Source: Candidatus Brocadiaceae bacterium
GTDB taxonomy: Bacteria; Planctomycetota; MHYJ01; JACQXL01; CAKKQI01
NCBI GenBank assembly: GCA_919901895.1
Contig: CAKKQI010000250.1
Coordinates: forward strand, 1-13,370
Direction of reading: 5' to 3'
DNA length: 13,370 bases
Below the pieces are notes generated by a model. It searched no databases. It saw only the letters and a program-made list of their open reading frames with translations, and was not told where the DNA came from. Within the stretch, counting starts at the first letter, position 1. Each line of letters starts with the position of its first letter. Positions 7,829 to 13,370 of this stretch are shown here, piece after piece. The position numbers and the translations under genes were made by a program.

Positions 7829-7926
7829 GTAGGCCCGGTCGCTAATACAGCGACCGTCCCGATGTCCATCGGGACGGTTTTAACCGTGCGGTTTAAGAGC
7901 ACCCCGAAAGCTTTCGGGGTGCCTAC
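7829..7926. repeat. Composite palindromic element bounded by inverted GTAG feet
   Basis: The 98-bp element begins GTAGGC and ends GCCTAC, so its ends are inverted copies. Inside lie four hairpins in a row: CGGTCGCT/AGCGACCG (7836-7843, 7849-7856), GTCCCGAT/ATCGGGAC (7856-7863, 7868-7875), ACGGTT/AACCGT (7874-7879, 7882-7887) and a perfect 24-bp palindrome at 7899-7922 with arms GCACCCCGAAAG. Each outer hairpin sits next to a GTAG tetranucleotide in opposite orientation, an arrangement like paired REP units (BIMEs). It fills most of the 119-bp gap between the aminotransferase gene and korD and could also affect transcript stability. Confidence 0.75.
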
Positions 7927-7941
7927 ATTATGATTAAGATT

Positions 7942-9297
7942 TTAACTGCTTCTTTTCAACACTTTCTCAAATATCTCCATTGCTTTATCAATATCATTTC
8001 TGGTTACAATTAACGGCGGGGCAAATCTAATCACGTTATCGCCGCAACCGAGAATCAGAATCCCTTGTTTGAAACATTTTTCCACGATTTTATTACGCCG
8101 GATCTGGTCTTTAATTTTAGTTTTCCTGCTTTTGACGATTTCCACGCCAATCATCAATCCTTTGCCGCGCACATCACCGATGAATTCGTATTTATTTTTC
8201 AGTTTAAGTAACCGGTTAAACAGATACGTACCCATTCGGTCCGCGTTGCGAATCAATCCGTTTTCCAATAATTCCATTGTTTTTGAAGCGGCCGCGCAGG
8301 CAACCGGATTTCCGCCAAAGGTATTCGCGTGCGCCCCGCCGGGCCAGGTGTGTAAATCAGCCCGCGAAACCATTGCGCTTAACGGCAATCCCGAAGCAAT
8401 CCCTTTAGCGATACAAACAATATCCGGAACCGTCTTCCAGTATTCAATGGCAAACATCTTACCGGTCCGGCCCAGCCCGGATTGGATTTCATCAACCACC
8501 AGTAAAATTCCGTACTTATCACAGAGTTTTCTCAAGGCCTGAAAATAACCGTCCGGCGGAACGACATAACCGCCTTCGCCTTGGATCGGTTCAACGACGA
8601 TCGCCGCCACTTCTTCCGGCGGCACCACTTTTTTAAACAGAACGTCTTCCAGATAACTAAGACAGGCGAAATTACATTTCGGATGCGTCAAGTTGAATAG
8701 ACAACGATAGCAATAGGGATAAGGGATATGGGTGGTTTCCGGCAAAAGCGGGGCGAAATAGCGGCGTTGAACGGCTTTACTGGCCGTCAGGGCCAGGGCG
8801 CCGAAGGTCCGGCCGTGAAACGCCCCGATATAAGCAACAAAACGCGGCCGTCTCGTATAATAACGGCTTAACTTCATCGCGGCCTCAATTGATTCGGCTC
8901 CCGTATTCGCCAGAAAAACCTTCTTGGCGAATTTGCCCGGTGTGATTTCCGTTAATTTTTTCGCCACGTCTGATTGGTGATGATAATAAAAATCCGTGCC
9001 GATCATATGAATCAGTTCACCCATCTGCCGGCACGCCGCGGCCACGACTTCCGGATGGCAATGACCGGTGATACAAACCGCCACGCCGGCGTTAAAATCA
9101 AGATACCGGTTTCCGTCCTCATCTTCAATCATCATTCCGGAACCGCGCCGGACGACCAGCGGATAGGCCCGCGTATAAGAAGGCGAAATGTATTTTTTAT
9201 CAACCGCCAGAACTTTTCTGGCTTTGGGGCCCGGCGGAGTAATCTTAATCATCGGTACCGGCCCCGATATTGTCGAGGCTTGGTTTAACAATCTCAT
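7942..9297 (-). CDS. PLP-dependent class III aminotransferase (acetylornithine/GABA aminotransferase family)
   Basis: The 451-residue enzyme has the class III signatures: NTGAESIEAAMKLSRYYT (131-148), GAFHGRTFGALALT (158-171), EPIQGEGGY (236-244), the cofactor aspartate Asp269 in VVDEIQSGLGRTG, and Schiff-base Lys298 in CIAKGIASGLPLSA. A four-cysteine patch, CYRC then CNFAC (196-212), is common in the archaeal-type acetylornithine/ornithine aminotransferase group that this resembles. It should move an amino group between an omega- or alpha-amino acid and 2-oxoglutarate; the true substrate cannot be told from sequence. ATG 9297 is supported by an AGGAGG site 7 nt upstream (9305-9310). It follows hflX by 40 bp and precedes korDAB, suggesting amino-acid breakdown into the ferredoxin-linked oxidoreductase. 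The N-terminal segment STISGPVP is encoded by a degenerate hairpin copy (9261-9279). Confidence 0.93.
   Translation of the reverse strand: MRLLNQASTISGPVPMIKITPPGPKARKVLAVDKKYISPSYTRAYPLVVRRGSGMMIEDEDGNRYLDFNAGVAVCITGHCHPEVVAAACRQMGELIHMIGTDFYYHHQSDVAKKLTEITPGKFAKKVFLANTGAESIEAAMKLSRYYTRRPRFVAYIGAFHGRTFGALALTASKAVQRRYFAPLLPETTHIPYPYCYRCLFNLTHPKCNFACLSYLEDVLFKKVVPPEEVAAIVVEPIQGEGGYVVPPDGYFQALRKLCDKYGILLVVDEIQSGLGRTGKMFAIEYWKTVPDIVCIAKGIASGLPLSAMVSRADLHTWPGGAHANTFGGNPVACAAASKTMELLENGLIRNADRMGTYLFNRLLKLKNKYEFIGDVRGKGLMIGVEIVKSRKTKIKDQIRRNKIVEKCFKQGILILGCGDNVIRFAPPLIVTRNDIDKAMEIFEKVLKRSS
9261..9279. repeat. Degenerate hairpin copy in the aminotransferase 5' end
   Basis: GCCCCGATATTGTCGAGGC matches the perfect hairpin at 5363-5381 in 17 of 19 positions; the two changes spoil pairing in one arm. 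It encodes part of the N-terminal STISGPVP stretch. With so short a match, chance cannot be excluded. Confidence 0.35.
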
Positions 9298-9337
9298 AAT
9301 TATTCCTCCTCATAGATTTTATCAGCGTCATCGCTGG

Positions 9338-10705
9338 TTACTTAATCTGTCCCGCCTTGGCGGGATCAGTAGTGTGTTCCAGTACTTTCGCCGCATCGCG
9401 CGGGCCGAGCCGGACTTTTATTTTGACCAGATTATCTTCGTAATCTTGTTGCAAAATCTCTCCCCGTTCAGCCAGATAAGCCAACAATTTACCATTTTCC
9501 ACCGGAATAACCAGATTTAACTCTAATTGACGTTCCTGCAGAAATTCGGAAACTTTTTTTTCCAGTTCCGCCAACCCTGATTTTTTTAAAGCCGAAATCT
9601 GAATTACCCCGGCGTACTGCTTCTGCAATATGGCCAATTCCAAGGGGTCCGCCCGGTCAATTTTGTTGAAAATTAACAGGGTCGGTTTATCGAGGCACCC
9701 TAATTCGGATAAGACGCGGTTAACCGATTCAATAAATAAACCAACTTTATCGGCTGGTTGTCCGGCATCAACGATATGAAGCAGCAGGTCGGCCCGGGTT
9801 ACTTCCTCCAGCGTCGCATGAAAAGAAGAAACCAGGTAGTGCGGCAGGTTTTTAATAAAACCGACCGTATCGCTGAGCAAGACTTTTTGTCGGTTGAGCA
9901 ACGTCCAGACCTGTGTTTTAGTATCCAGGGTGGAAAAAAGTTTGTCATCCACATAGACGGCGCTACCGGTTAAGGTATTCATTAAGGTTGACTTGCCGGC
10001 ATTAGTGTAACCGACTAAGGCCGCGGTAAAATTTCCAGAACGGGTAGCTACTTCGCGTTGACGCCGTTCATTGATTTCAGTCAGTTCCCGTTTGAGACGC
10101 ACAATCCGGTCGCGCGCGATCCGGCGGTCAATCTCTAATTGCTTTTCGCCGGGCCCGCGCTGGCCGATGCCGCCTTCAATCCGGGAAAGATGACTCCAGA
10201 GATGTTTTAAACGCGGCAGGGTATATTCCTGTTGGGCCAGTTCAATTTGTAACTTCGCTTGCTTAGTCCGGGCGTGCGTGGCAAAAATGTCCAAAATCAA
10301 CTCGGTCCGGTCAATCACCTTGGTATTACATAATTTTTCCAGATTGCTCACCTGGGCCGGCGAAAGGTTGTTGTCAAAAATAATGGCATCAATATCCAGT
10401 TCTTTAGCCAGTTGAGCAATTTCTTCGGCTTTGCCCAGTCCGATATAATAAGCCGGGTCCGGATAATTTTTATGCTGGACCACTTGCTCCACAACCGTAG
10501 CCCCGGCCGTCCGCGTTAACAAACTTAATTCTTCTAAATAATCCTCTTCGGTTTTTCTCTCTCTCCTCGCTCCCGCTGGAAAATGGACAGGCGGCCGGTG
10601 GAGATGATTAATCCCGCCTCCGGGCGGGACAGTTTCCCGCGGCGGCGAAATCACCCCGACCAACAATACCTTTTCTTTATAAACGGTTAATTGGGTTCGT
10701 TTCAA
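9338..10705 (-). CDS. hflX: Ribosome-associated GTPase HflX
   Basis: The 455-residue protein has the HflX layout: an N-terminal nucleotide-binding-like domain with YYIGLGKAEEI (86-96), a helical linker containing the signature GGIGQRGPGEKQLE (178-191), and a G domain with G1 GYTNAGKST (232-240), G3 DTVGF (279-283), G4 NKID (347-350) and a SALKKSG G5 segment. HflX binds the 50S subunit and splits or rescues stalled ribosomes under stress. The start codon is TTG at 10705, preceded by a moderate AGGA site; the next plausible starts would cut into the conserved N-terminus. The protein is longer than usual because residues about 22-48 form a Pro/Gly/Arg-rich insertion containing a DNA hairpin. A second copy of the same hairpin encodes DPAKAG at the C-terminus. 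A consensus promoter lies 33 bp upstream, and the gene heads the hflX-aminotransferase-korDAB group. Confidence 0.95.
   Translation of the reverse strand: MKRTQLTVYKEKVLLVGVISPPRETVPPGGGINHLHRPPVHFPAGARRERKTEEDYLEELSLLTRTAGATVVEQVVQHKNYPDPAYYIGLGKAEEIAQLAKELDIDAIIFDNNLSPAQVSNLEKLCNTKVIDRTELILDIFATHARTKQAKLQIELAQQEYTLPRLKHLWSHLSRIEGGIGQRGPGEKQLEIDRRIARDRIVRLKRELTEINERRQREVATRSGNFTAALVGYTNAGKSTLMNTLTGSAVYVDDKLFSTLDTKTQVWTLLNRQKVLLSDTVGFIKNLPHYLVSSFHATLEEVTRADLLLHIVDAGQPADKVGLFIESVNRVLSELGCLDKPTLLIFNKIDRADPLELAILQKQYAGVIQISALKKSGLAELEKKVSEFLQERQLELNLVIPVENGKLLAYLAERGEILQQDYEDNLVKIKVRLGPRDAAKVLEHTTDPAKAGQIK
9347..9366. repeat. GGCGGGA hairpin at the 3' end of hflX
   Basis: TCCCGCC-TT-GGCGGGA (9350-9365) is a perfect 7-bp-arm hairpin flanked by CTG and T. 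Read on the minus strand it is ATCCCGCC, loop AA, GGCGGGACAG, identical in arms and flanks to the plus-strand sequence at 10611-10632. It encodes the last residues before the stop (DPAKAG) and has no T tract, so it is more likely a repeat than a terminator. Confidence 0.65.
10611..10632. repeat. GGCGGGA hairpin inside the hflX 5' region
   Basis: ATCCCGCC, loop TCCG, GGCGGGACAG on the plus strand. Arms and both flanks equal the copy at 9347-9366 in opposite orientation; only the loop differs. It lies in the stretch encoding residues about 22-48 of HflX, which are additional to the usual family sequence. Confidence 0.65.
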
Positions 10706-10737
10706 AATAAAATTTTCCTGCTATACGATTTTCTATT

Positions 10738-10765
10738 ATTATAATATAATTTCCAACGGGGTCAA
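10738..10765 (-). promoter_or_regulatory. Sigma70-type promoter for hflX
   Basis: On the minus strand TTGACC (10760-10765) and a perfect TATAAT (10738-10743) are separated by 16 bp. The start would fall near 10731, about 25 nt before the TTG start codon. No promoter of similar quality is seen before the downstream aminotransferase gene or korD, which fits a single transcript. Confidence 0.7.
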
Positions 10766-10787
10766 GAAACTACGAGAACACAAAATA

Positions 10788-10816
10788 TTTACTTTAATCA
10801 TTATTTCTATTATAAT
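10788..10816 (+). promoter_or_regulatory. Promoter of the TIGR03960-type gene, near-leaderless
   Basis: TTTACT (10788-10793) and a perfect TATAAT (10811-10816) with 17-bp spacing. The expected start, 6-7 nt after the -10 box, falls at 10822-10823, only 3-4 nt before ATG 10826. No Shine-Dalgarno sequence precedes the ATG, which agrees with a leaderless mRNA. Confidence 0.55.
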
Positions 10817-10825
10817 ATCAAATTA

Positions 10826-12604
10826 ATGGATACCTTATGGCCGGCTCTAGAAAAAATTCTGTTGCAGGTGCAAAATCCTTCGCAATACATCGGCGGGGAA
10901 TGGAACACCGTGGTTAAAGACCATTCCCAAATTCCCGTCAAAATCGCCCTGGCGTTTCCGGATACCTACCACATCGGGATGTCCCATCTGGGATTACAAA
11001 TCCTGTATGGTATCGTTAATGCCCGGGAGGACGCTTTGGCCGAACGCGTTTTTGCCCCGTGGCTGGATATGGAATCCGTCATGCGCCGGGAAGGCATCCC
11101 CCTTTTCAGCCTGGAAACCCATACGCCGGTTAAAAATTTTGATGTCGTCGGTTTTTCCGTCCAGCAGGAACTTTGTTATACTAATATTCTTAATATGCTT
11201 TCGCTGGCCGGAATCCCGCTGCTTTCCGAGAAGCGCGGGGAGACCGACCCGCTGATTATCGCCGGAGGCCCAGGCGCCTTTGCCCCGGAACCTTTAGCCG
11301 ATTTTATTGACCTCTTCATCATCGGCGACGGCGAAGAAAAAATCGTTTCCTTTATCAACGAATTACAAAATATAAAAAAAGAAACACCTGGCCTCAACCG
11401 GAAAGAAATTATTAAACGATTGGTTACCGCGATTCCCGGTTTATATGCCCCGGTTTTTTATCACGTTTCCTATCATCCGGATGGCGCCATCAGTGAAATA
11501 AAACCAACCGAACCTGATATCCCGGCTTCGATTCCCAAGGCGCTGGTGCAAGAACTGGATAAAGCATTCTATCCGGTTAAACCGGTCGTGCCTTTTGCCG
11601 AGGTGGTGCATAACCGGATTAGTCTGGAAATTATGCGCGGCTGTCCGCACGCCTGCCGGTTCTGCGAATCCGGGGTCATCAAATCTCCGATTCGTTATCG
11701 CTCGGTGGCCGAACTGGTTCGTCTGGCCGAAGAAAGTTACCGGAATACCGGTTACGATGAAATTTCCCTGCTTTCCTTATCCAGCGGAGATTATCCCTGG
11801 CTGGATGAATTAATGCTCCGGCTTAATGCCCGGTTTAAAATGAAAAAAGTGGGATTATCTTTACCTTCTTTAAGAATTGACGAGCGGTTAAAAAACCTGC
11901 CCGGGGTGCTTAATGCGGTGCGTAAGTCCGGGTTGACGCTGGCGCCGGAAGCCGGCCGCGCTTTTTTAAGAAAAATAATCAATAAGGACATTGAAGACGA
12001 AAACCTGTTTGCCAGTGTGCGTTCGGCTTATCAACAGGGCTGGCGTCTGATTAAACTTTATTTTATGCTCGGACTCCCCCGCGAAACAGACGAAGATATT
12101 GAAGCCATCGCCCAGATGTTACAAAAAATATCGTTTCTGGGAAAAGAAATTACCGGCCATCCGGGTAATGTTAACGTTACGATTTCTCCCTTTGTGCCTA
12201 AACCCCATACGCCTTTTCAATGGGCGGCGATGGACTCGATAGAAATGATTAAAAGCAAGCAGTCTTTATTGCGCCGGCTGGTCAAATCAAGACAGGTCCG
12301 GTTAAAATTCCATCAGCCGGAGCGCAGTATGCTGGAAGGTGTTTTTGCGCGGGGCGACCGCCGGCTGGGCCGGGCGCTGCTGGCCGCTCATCAGGCCGGT
12401 TGTAAATTTGATTCCTGGGACGAGGTTTTTGATTTTAATAAATGGCTGAAAGTTTTTAAAGAATGCGGAATAGACCCGGCTTTTTATCTGCGGGCGCGGG
12501 ATGTTAACGAAATCTTGCCCTGGGACCATATCGGCGGCGGGATTTCTAAAGAAAATTTATTAAAAGACCGGGCCGAGGCCCTGGCCGTCGAAATAATTGT
12601 TTAA
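10826..12604 (+). CDS. B12-binding radical SAM protein, TIGR03960 family
   Basis: The 592-residue protein is close to full family length. The N-terminus carries the family pattern YIGGEWNTVVKD (21-32) and ALAFPDTYHIGMSHLGLQIL (41-60), then a B12-binding-like Rossmann region (FDVVGFSVQQEL, AGGPGAFAPEPLADFIDLFI, IGDGEE, about 105-171). The radical SAM cluster motif is RGCPHACRFC with Cys273, Cys277 and Cys280 (CX3CX2C), followed by the TIM-barrel segment. The C-terminus has LEGVFARGDRRLGRALL, CKFDSWDEVF and ILPWDHIGGGISKE, all characteristic of TIGR03960. The biochemical role of the family is not established; it is often encoded beside a DUF2344 radical-SAM-linked protein and ribonuclease or ribosomal genes. 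Here no DUF2344 partner follows; a GxxExxY remnant and an inositol-phosphate synthase gene lie downstream. No palindromic insertion is seen in it. Confidence 0.93.
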   Translation: MDTLWPALEKILLQVQNPSQYIGGEWNTVVKDHSQIPVKIALAFPDTYHIGMSHLGLQILYGIVNAREDALAERVFAPWLDMESVMRREGIPLFSLETHTPVKNFDVVGFSVQQELCYTNILNMLSLAGIPLLSEKRGETDPLIIAGGPGAFAPEPLADFIDLFIIGDGEEKIVSFINELQNIKKETPGLNRKEIIKRLVTAIPGLYAPVFYHVSYHPDGAISEIKPTEPDIPASIPKALVQELDKAFYPVKPVVPFAEVVHNRISLEIMRGCPHACRFCESGVIKSPIRYRSVAELVRLAEESYRNTGYDEISLLSLSSGDYPWLDELMLRLNARFKMKKVGLSLPSLRIDERLKNLPGVLNAVRKSGLTLAPEAGRAFLRKIINKDIEDENLFASVRSAYQQGWRLIKLYFMLGLPRETDEDIEAIAQMLQKISFLGKEITGHPGNVNVTISPFVPKPHTPFQWAAMDSIEMIKSKQSLLRRLVKSRQVRLKFHQPERSMLEGVFARGDRRLGRALLAAHQAGCKFDSWDEVFDFNKWLKVFKECGIDPAFYLRARDVNEILPWDHIGGGISKENLLKDRAEALAVEIIV

Positions 12605-12674
12605 TTAATCGCCGATTACGCAGATTTTAAAATTAAGGGGTTAATTGAAACGTTTTTTAAACGGAGGCAAACGA

Positions 12675-12761
12675 ATGGCGGCGGAAGCTACGGATAAATT
12701 ACTCTCTCGTAAATTGACTTACAAGATTATCGGGATTTTTTATAAAGCGAGATTGTTGTGA
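12675..12761 (+). pseudogene. GxxExxY-family gene 5' remnant
   Basis: A strong GGAGG site (12663-12667) lies 7 nt before an ATG that opens a 28-codon frame. The product contains LLSRKLTYKIIGIFYK, close to the usual start of GxxExxY proteins (L-x-Y-KIIGIFYEV-N-LG). Homology stops after FYK, exactly where the inverted-repeat element at 12749 begins; the frame then reads ARLL and stops. The upstream stretch (12605-12660) includes GATTACGCAGATTTT, a leader often seen before such genes. It is best read as a family member truncated by a palindromic element and deletion. It is independent of the remnant at 6256-6369, since it comes from a different subgroup of the family. Confidence 0.6.
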
Positions 12762-12837
12762 ACCTCTTATTTTATGGTAGTTGATTTTAAGATTTCGACG
12801 CAATAAATTGCGTCGTCTACCGTTTTTCAACAATCTC
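12749..12837. repeat. MITE-like inverted-repeat element carrying a GTAG hairpin
   Basis: Perfect 10-bp inverted ends, GAGATTGTTG (12749-12758) and CAACAATCTC (12828-12837), enclose a 46-bp core (12776-12821). The core starts GGTAG, ends CTACC and contains the hairpin CGACGCAAT/ATTGCGTCG (12796-12804, 12807-12815). Read from the minus strand the core is GGTAGA-hairpin-tail, the same plan as the element in thiC. It interrupts the GxxExxY remnant and lies 32 bp before the inositol-phosphate synthase start. No transposase is encoded inside it. Confidence 0.65.
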
Positions 12838-12869
12838 AACCTATAAGAATAAAGAAAGTGTTACTAAAT

Positions 12870-13370
12870 ATGAATAACGAAAAAATCGGAATTTTAATCG
12901 TCGGTTTGAACGGGGCTACGGCGAATACGACCGTAGCCGGATGCCAATTACTGGTTAAAAAATTGGCCCCGGATTACGGAATGATTACTAACCGATCACC
13001 CTTTCGGCAAGCTCAGGGCGTTGAGGCTTCGGCAGGCTCAGCCCTTGAGTTTACCGAAAGGCCAAGCCGAACCGCTTTTACCGAGCACCGGTTAATCCCA
13101 TTGGACCGGTTGGTCTTCGGCGGATGGGATGTTAATTCCCAAGATGCTTATCAAACGGCCGGCCGGCATCAGATTATCCCGCTCAATTTGTTGCAAAAAA
13201 TCAAAAAGCATCTGGAAGGCATCCGGCCAATGAAAGGCGTTACGACTTCTCACGATGCCGGATTATTTCAATCACAGAAGCATCTGAAACAAACCAACTC
13301 GCTTCAGAAAAAATTAGATTTGTTAGTATCTGACGTGATCAATTTTAAAAAAAGAAATGACCTGCAAAAA
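12870..13370 (+). CDS. Inositol-3-phosphate synthase, N-terminal part
   Basis: The frame is open for 167 codons to the window edge. The start reads MNNEKIGILIVGLNGATANT then TVAGCQLLVKK, the NAD-binding Rossmann motif of myo-inositol-1-phosphate synthases (GxNGAxxxT). It is followed by the family signature LIPLDRLVFGGWDVNSQDAY (75-94). The enzyme turns glucose-6-phosphate into inositol-3-phosphate with an NAD redox cycle, feeding inositol lipids or solutes such as di-inositol phosphate. Between GMITN and HRLIPLD, residues about 42-73 appear extra; they are encoded by a long inverted repeat (13000-13061) that keeps the frame. Only a weak purine-rich stretch (AAAGAAAGTG) precedes the ATG. The catalytic C-terminal half is not in the window, so activity cannot be judged. 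Confidence 0.88.
   Translation, partial: MNNEKIGILIVGLNGATANTTVAGCQLLVKKLAPDYGMITNRSPFRQAQGVEASAGSALEFTERPSRTAFTEHRLIPLDRLVFGGWDVNSQDAYQTAGRHQIIPLNLLQKIKKHLEGIRPMKGVTTSHDAGLFQSQKHLKQTNSLQKKLDLLVSDVINFKKRNDLQK
13000..13061. repeat. Long inverted repeat inserted in frame in the inositol-phosphate synthase gene
   Basis: Left arm CCTTTCGGCAAGCTCAGGGC (13000-13019) pairs with the right arm at 13041-13061; its complement differs by two substitutions and one extra base. Between them is a second, near-identical direct copy of the left motif: TTCGGCAAGCTCAG at 13003-13016 and TTCGGCAGGCTCAG at 13028-13041. Sequences of the TTCGRCAAGCTCAG type are, from memory, dispersed repeats in many uncultivated bacteria. 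Here one sits inside a coding region. Confidence 0.7.

Noticed and set aside
7829..7926. CRISPR array or tandem repeat
   Set aside because: The hairpins differ from one another and there is no regular repeat-spacer pattern.
8069..8542. Long antisense frames opposite the aminotransferase, HflX, ThiC and PurA genes
   Set aside because: They mirror codon structure of the conserved genes, have no ribosome sites and resemble no protein family I know.
9347..9366. Intrinsic terminator at the end of hflX
   Set aside because: No T run follows on the minus strand, the stem is inside the coding sequence, and an identical stem sits near the hflX start, which favours a repeat.
12605..12869. tRNA or small RNA gene in the gap before the inositol-phosphate synthase gene
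   Set aside because: No cloverleaf or conserved tRNA boxes; the gap is explained by a truncated gene and an inverted-repeat element.

Overview
The window is about 13.4 kb of compact bacterial chromosome with mid GC. Nearly all of it is housekeeping and anaerobic-metabolism genes, plus an unusual load of small palindromic repeats. A ferredoxin-dependent 2-oxoacid oxidoreductase, a short-form ThiC, a TIGR03960-type B12/radical-SAM protein, myo-inositol-phosphate synthase and decayed GxxExxY genes suggest an anaerobic bacterium of a little-cultured lineage (Omnitrophota, WOR-3 or Planctomycetes-like). That placement is inference from gene content; no rRNA or ribosomal protein gene is present to settle it.

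Layout. (1) Positions 1-3816, minus strand: an apparent operon thiC - thioredoxin-like exported protein - purA - uppS (cut by the window edge). It is driven by a near-consensus sigma70 promoter at 3912-3939. (2) 3817-4173: intergenic. (3) 4174-5487, plus strand: a membrane-anchored class III adenylate/guanylate cyclase whose 3' end overlaps korB tail to tail by 11 bp. (4) 5477-10705, minus strand: hflX - class III aminotransferase - korD - korA - korB, with a promoter upstream of hflX at 10738-10765. (5) 10826-12604, plus strand: a TIGR03960-family B12-binding radical SAM protein whose promoter is so close to the ATG that the mRNA looks leaderless. (6) 12605-12869: a truncated GxxExxY gene broken by a palindromic element. 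(7) 12870-13370, plus strand: the 5' part of an inositol-3-phosphate synthase gene.

Metabolic reading. The aminotransferase next to KorDAB suggests conversion of amino acids to 2-oxo acids and then to acyl-CoA, with electrons passed to ferredoxin. The gamma subunit (korC) is not here: korB ends abruptly against the convergent cyclase gene.

The most striking signal is the palindromes. Short hairpin-forming repeats occur between genes and also inside reading frames without breaking them: in thiC, korA, hflX (both ends), the inositol-phosphate synthase gene and possibly the cyclase and aminotransferase genes. Several coincide with segments that appear as extra residues compared with recalled family sequences. 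One group carries a GTAG foot next to the hairpin, as REP/RAYT elements do. The two hflX copies share identical arms and flanks and differ only in the loop. This looks like a lineage-specific repeat family that spreads through coding sequence, comparable in behaviour to the Rickettsia palindromic elements.
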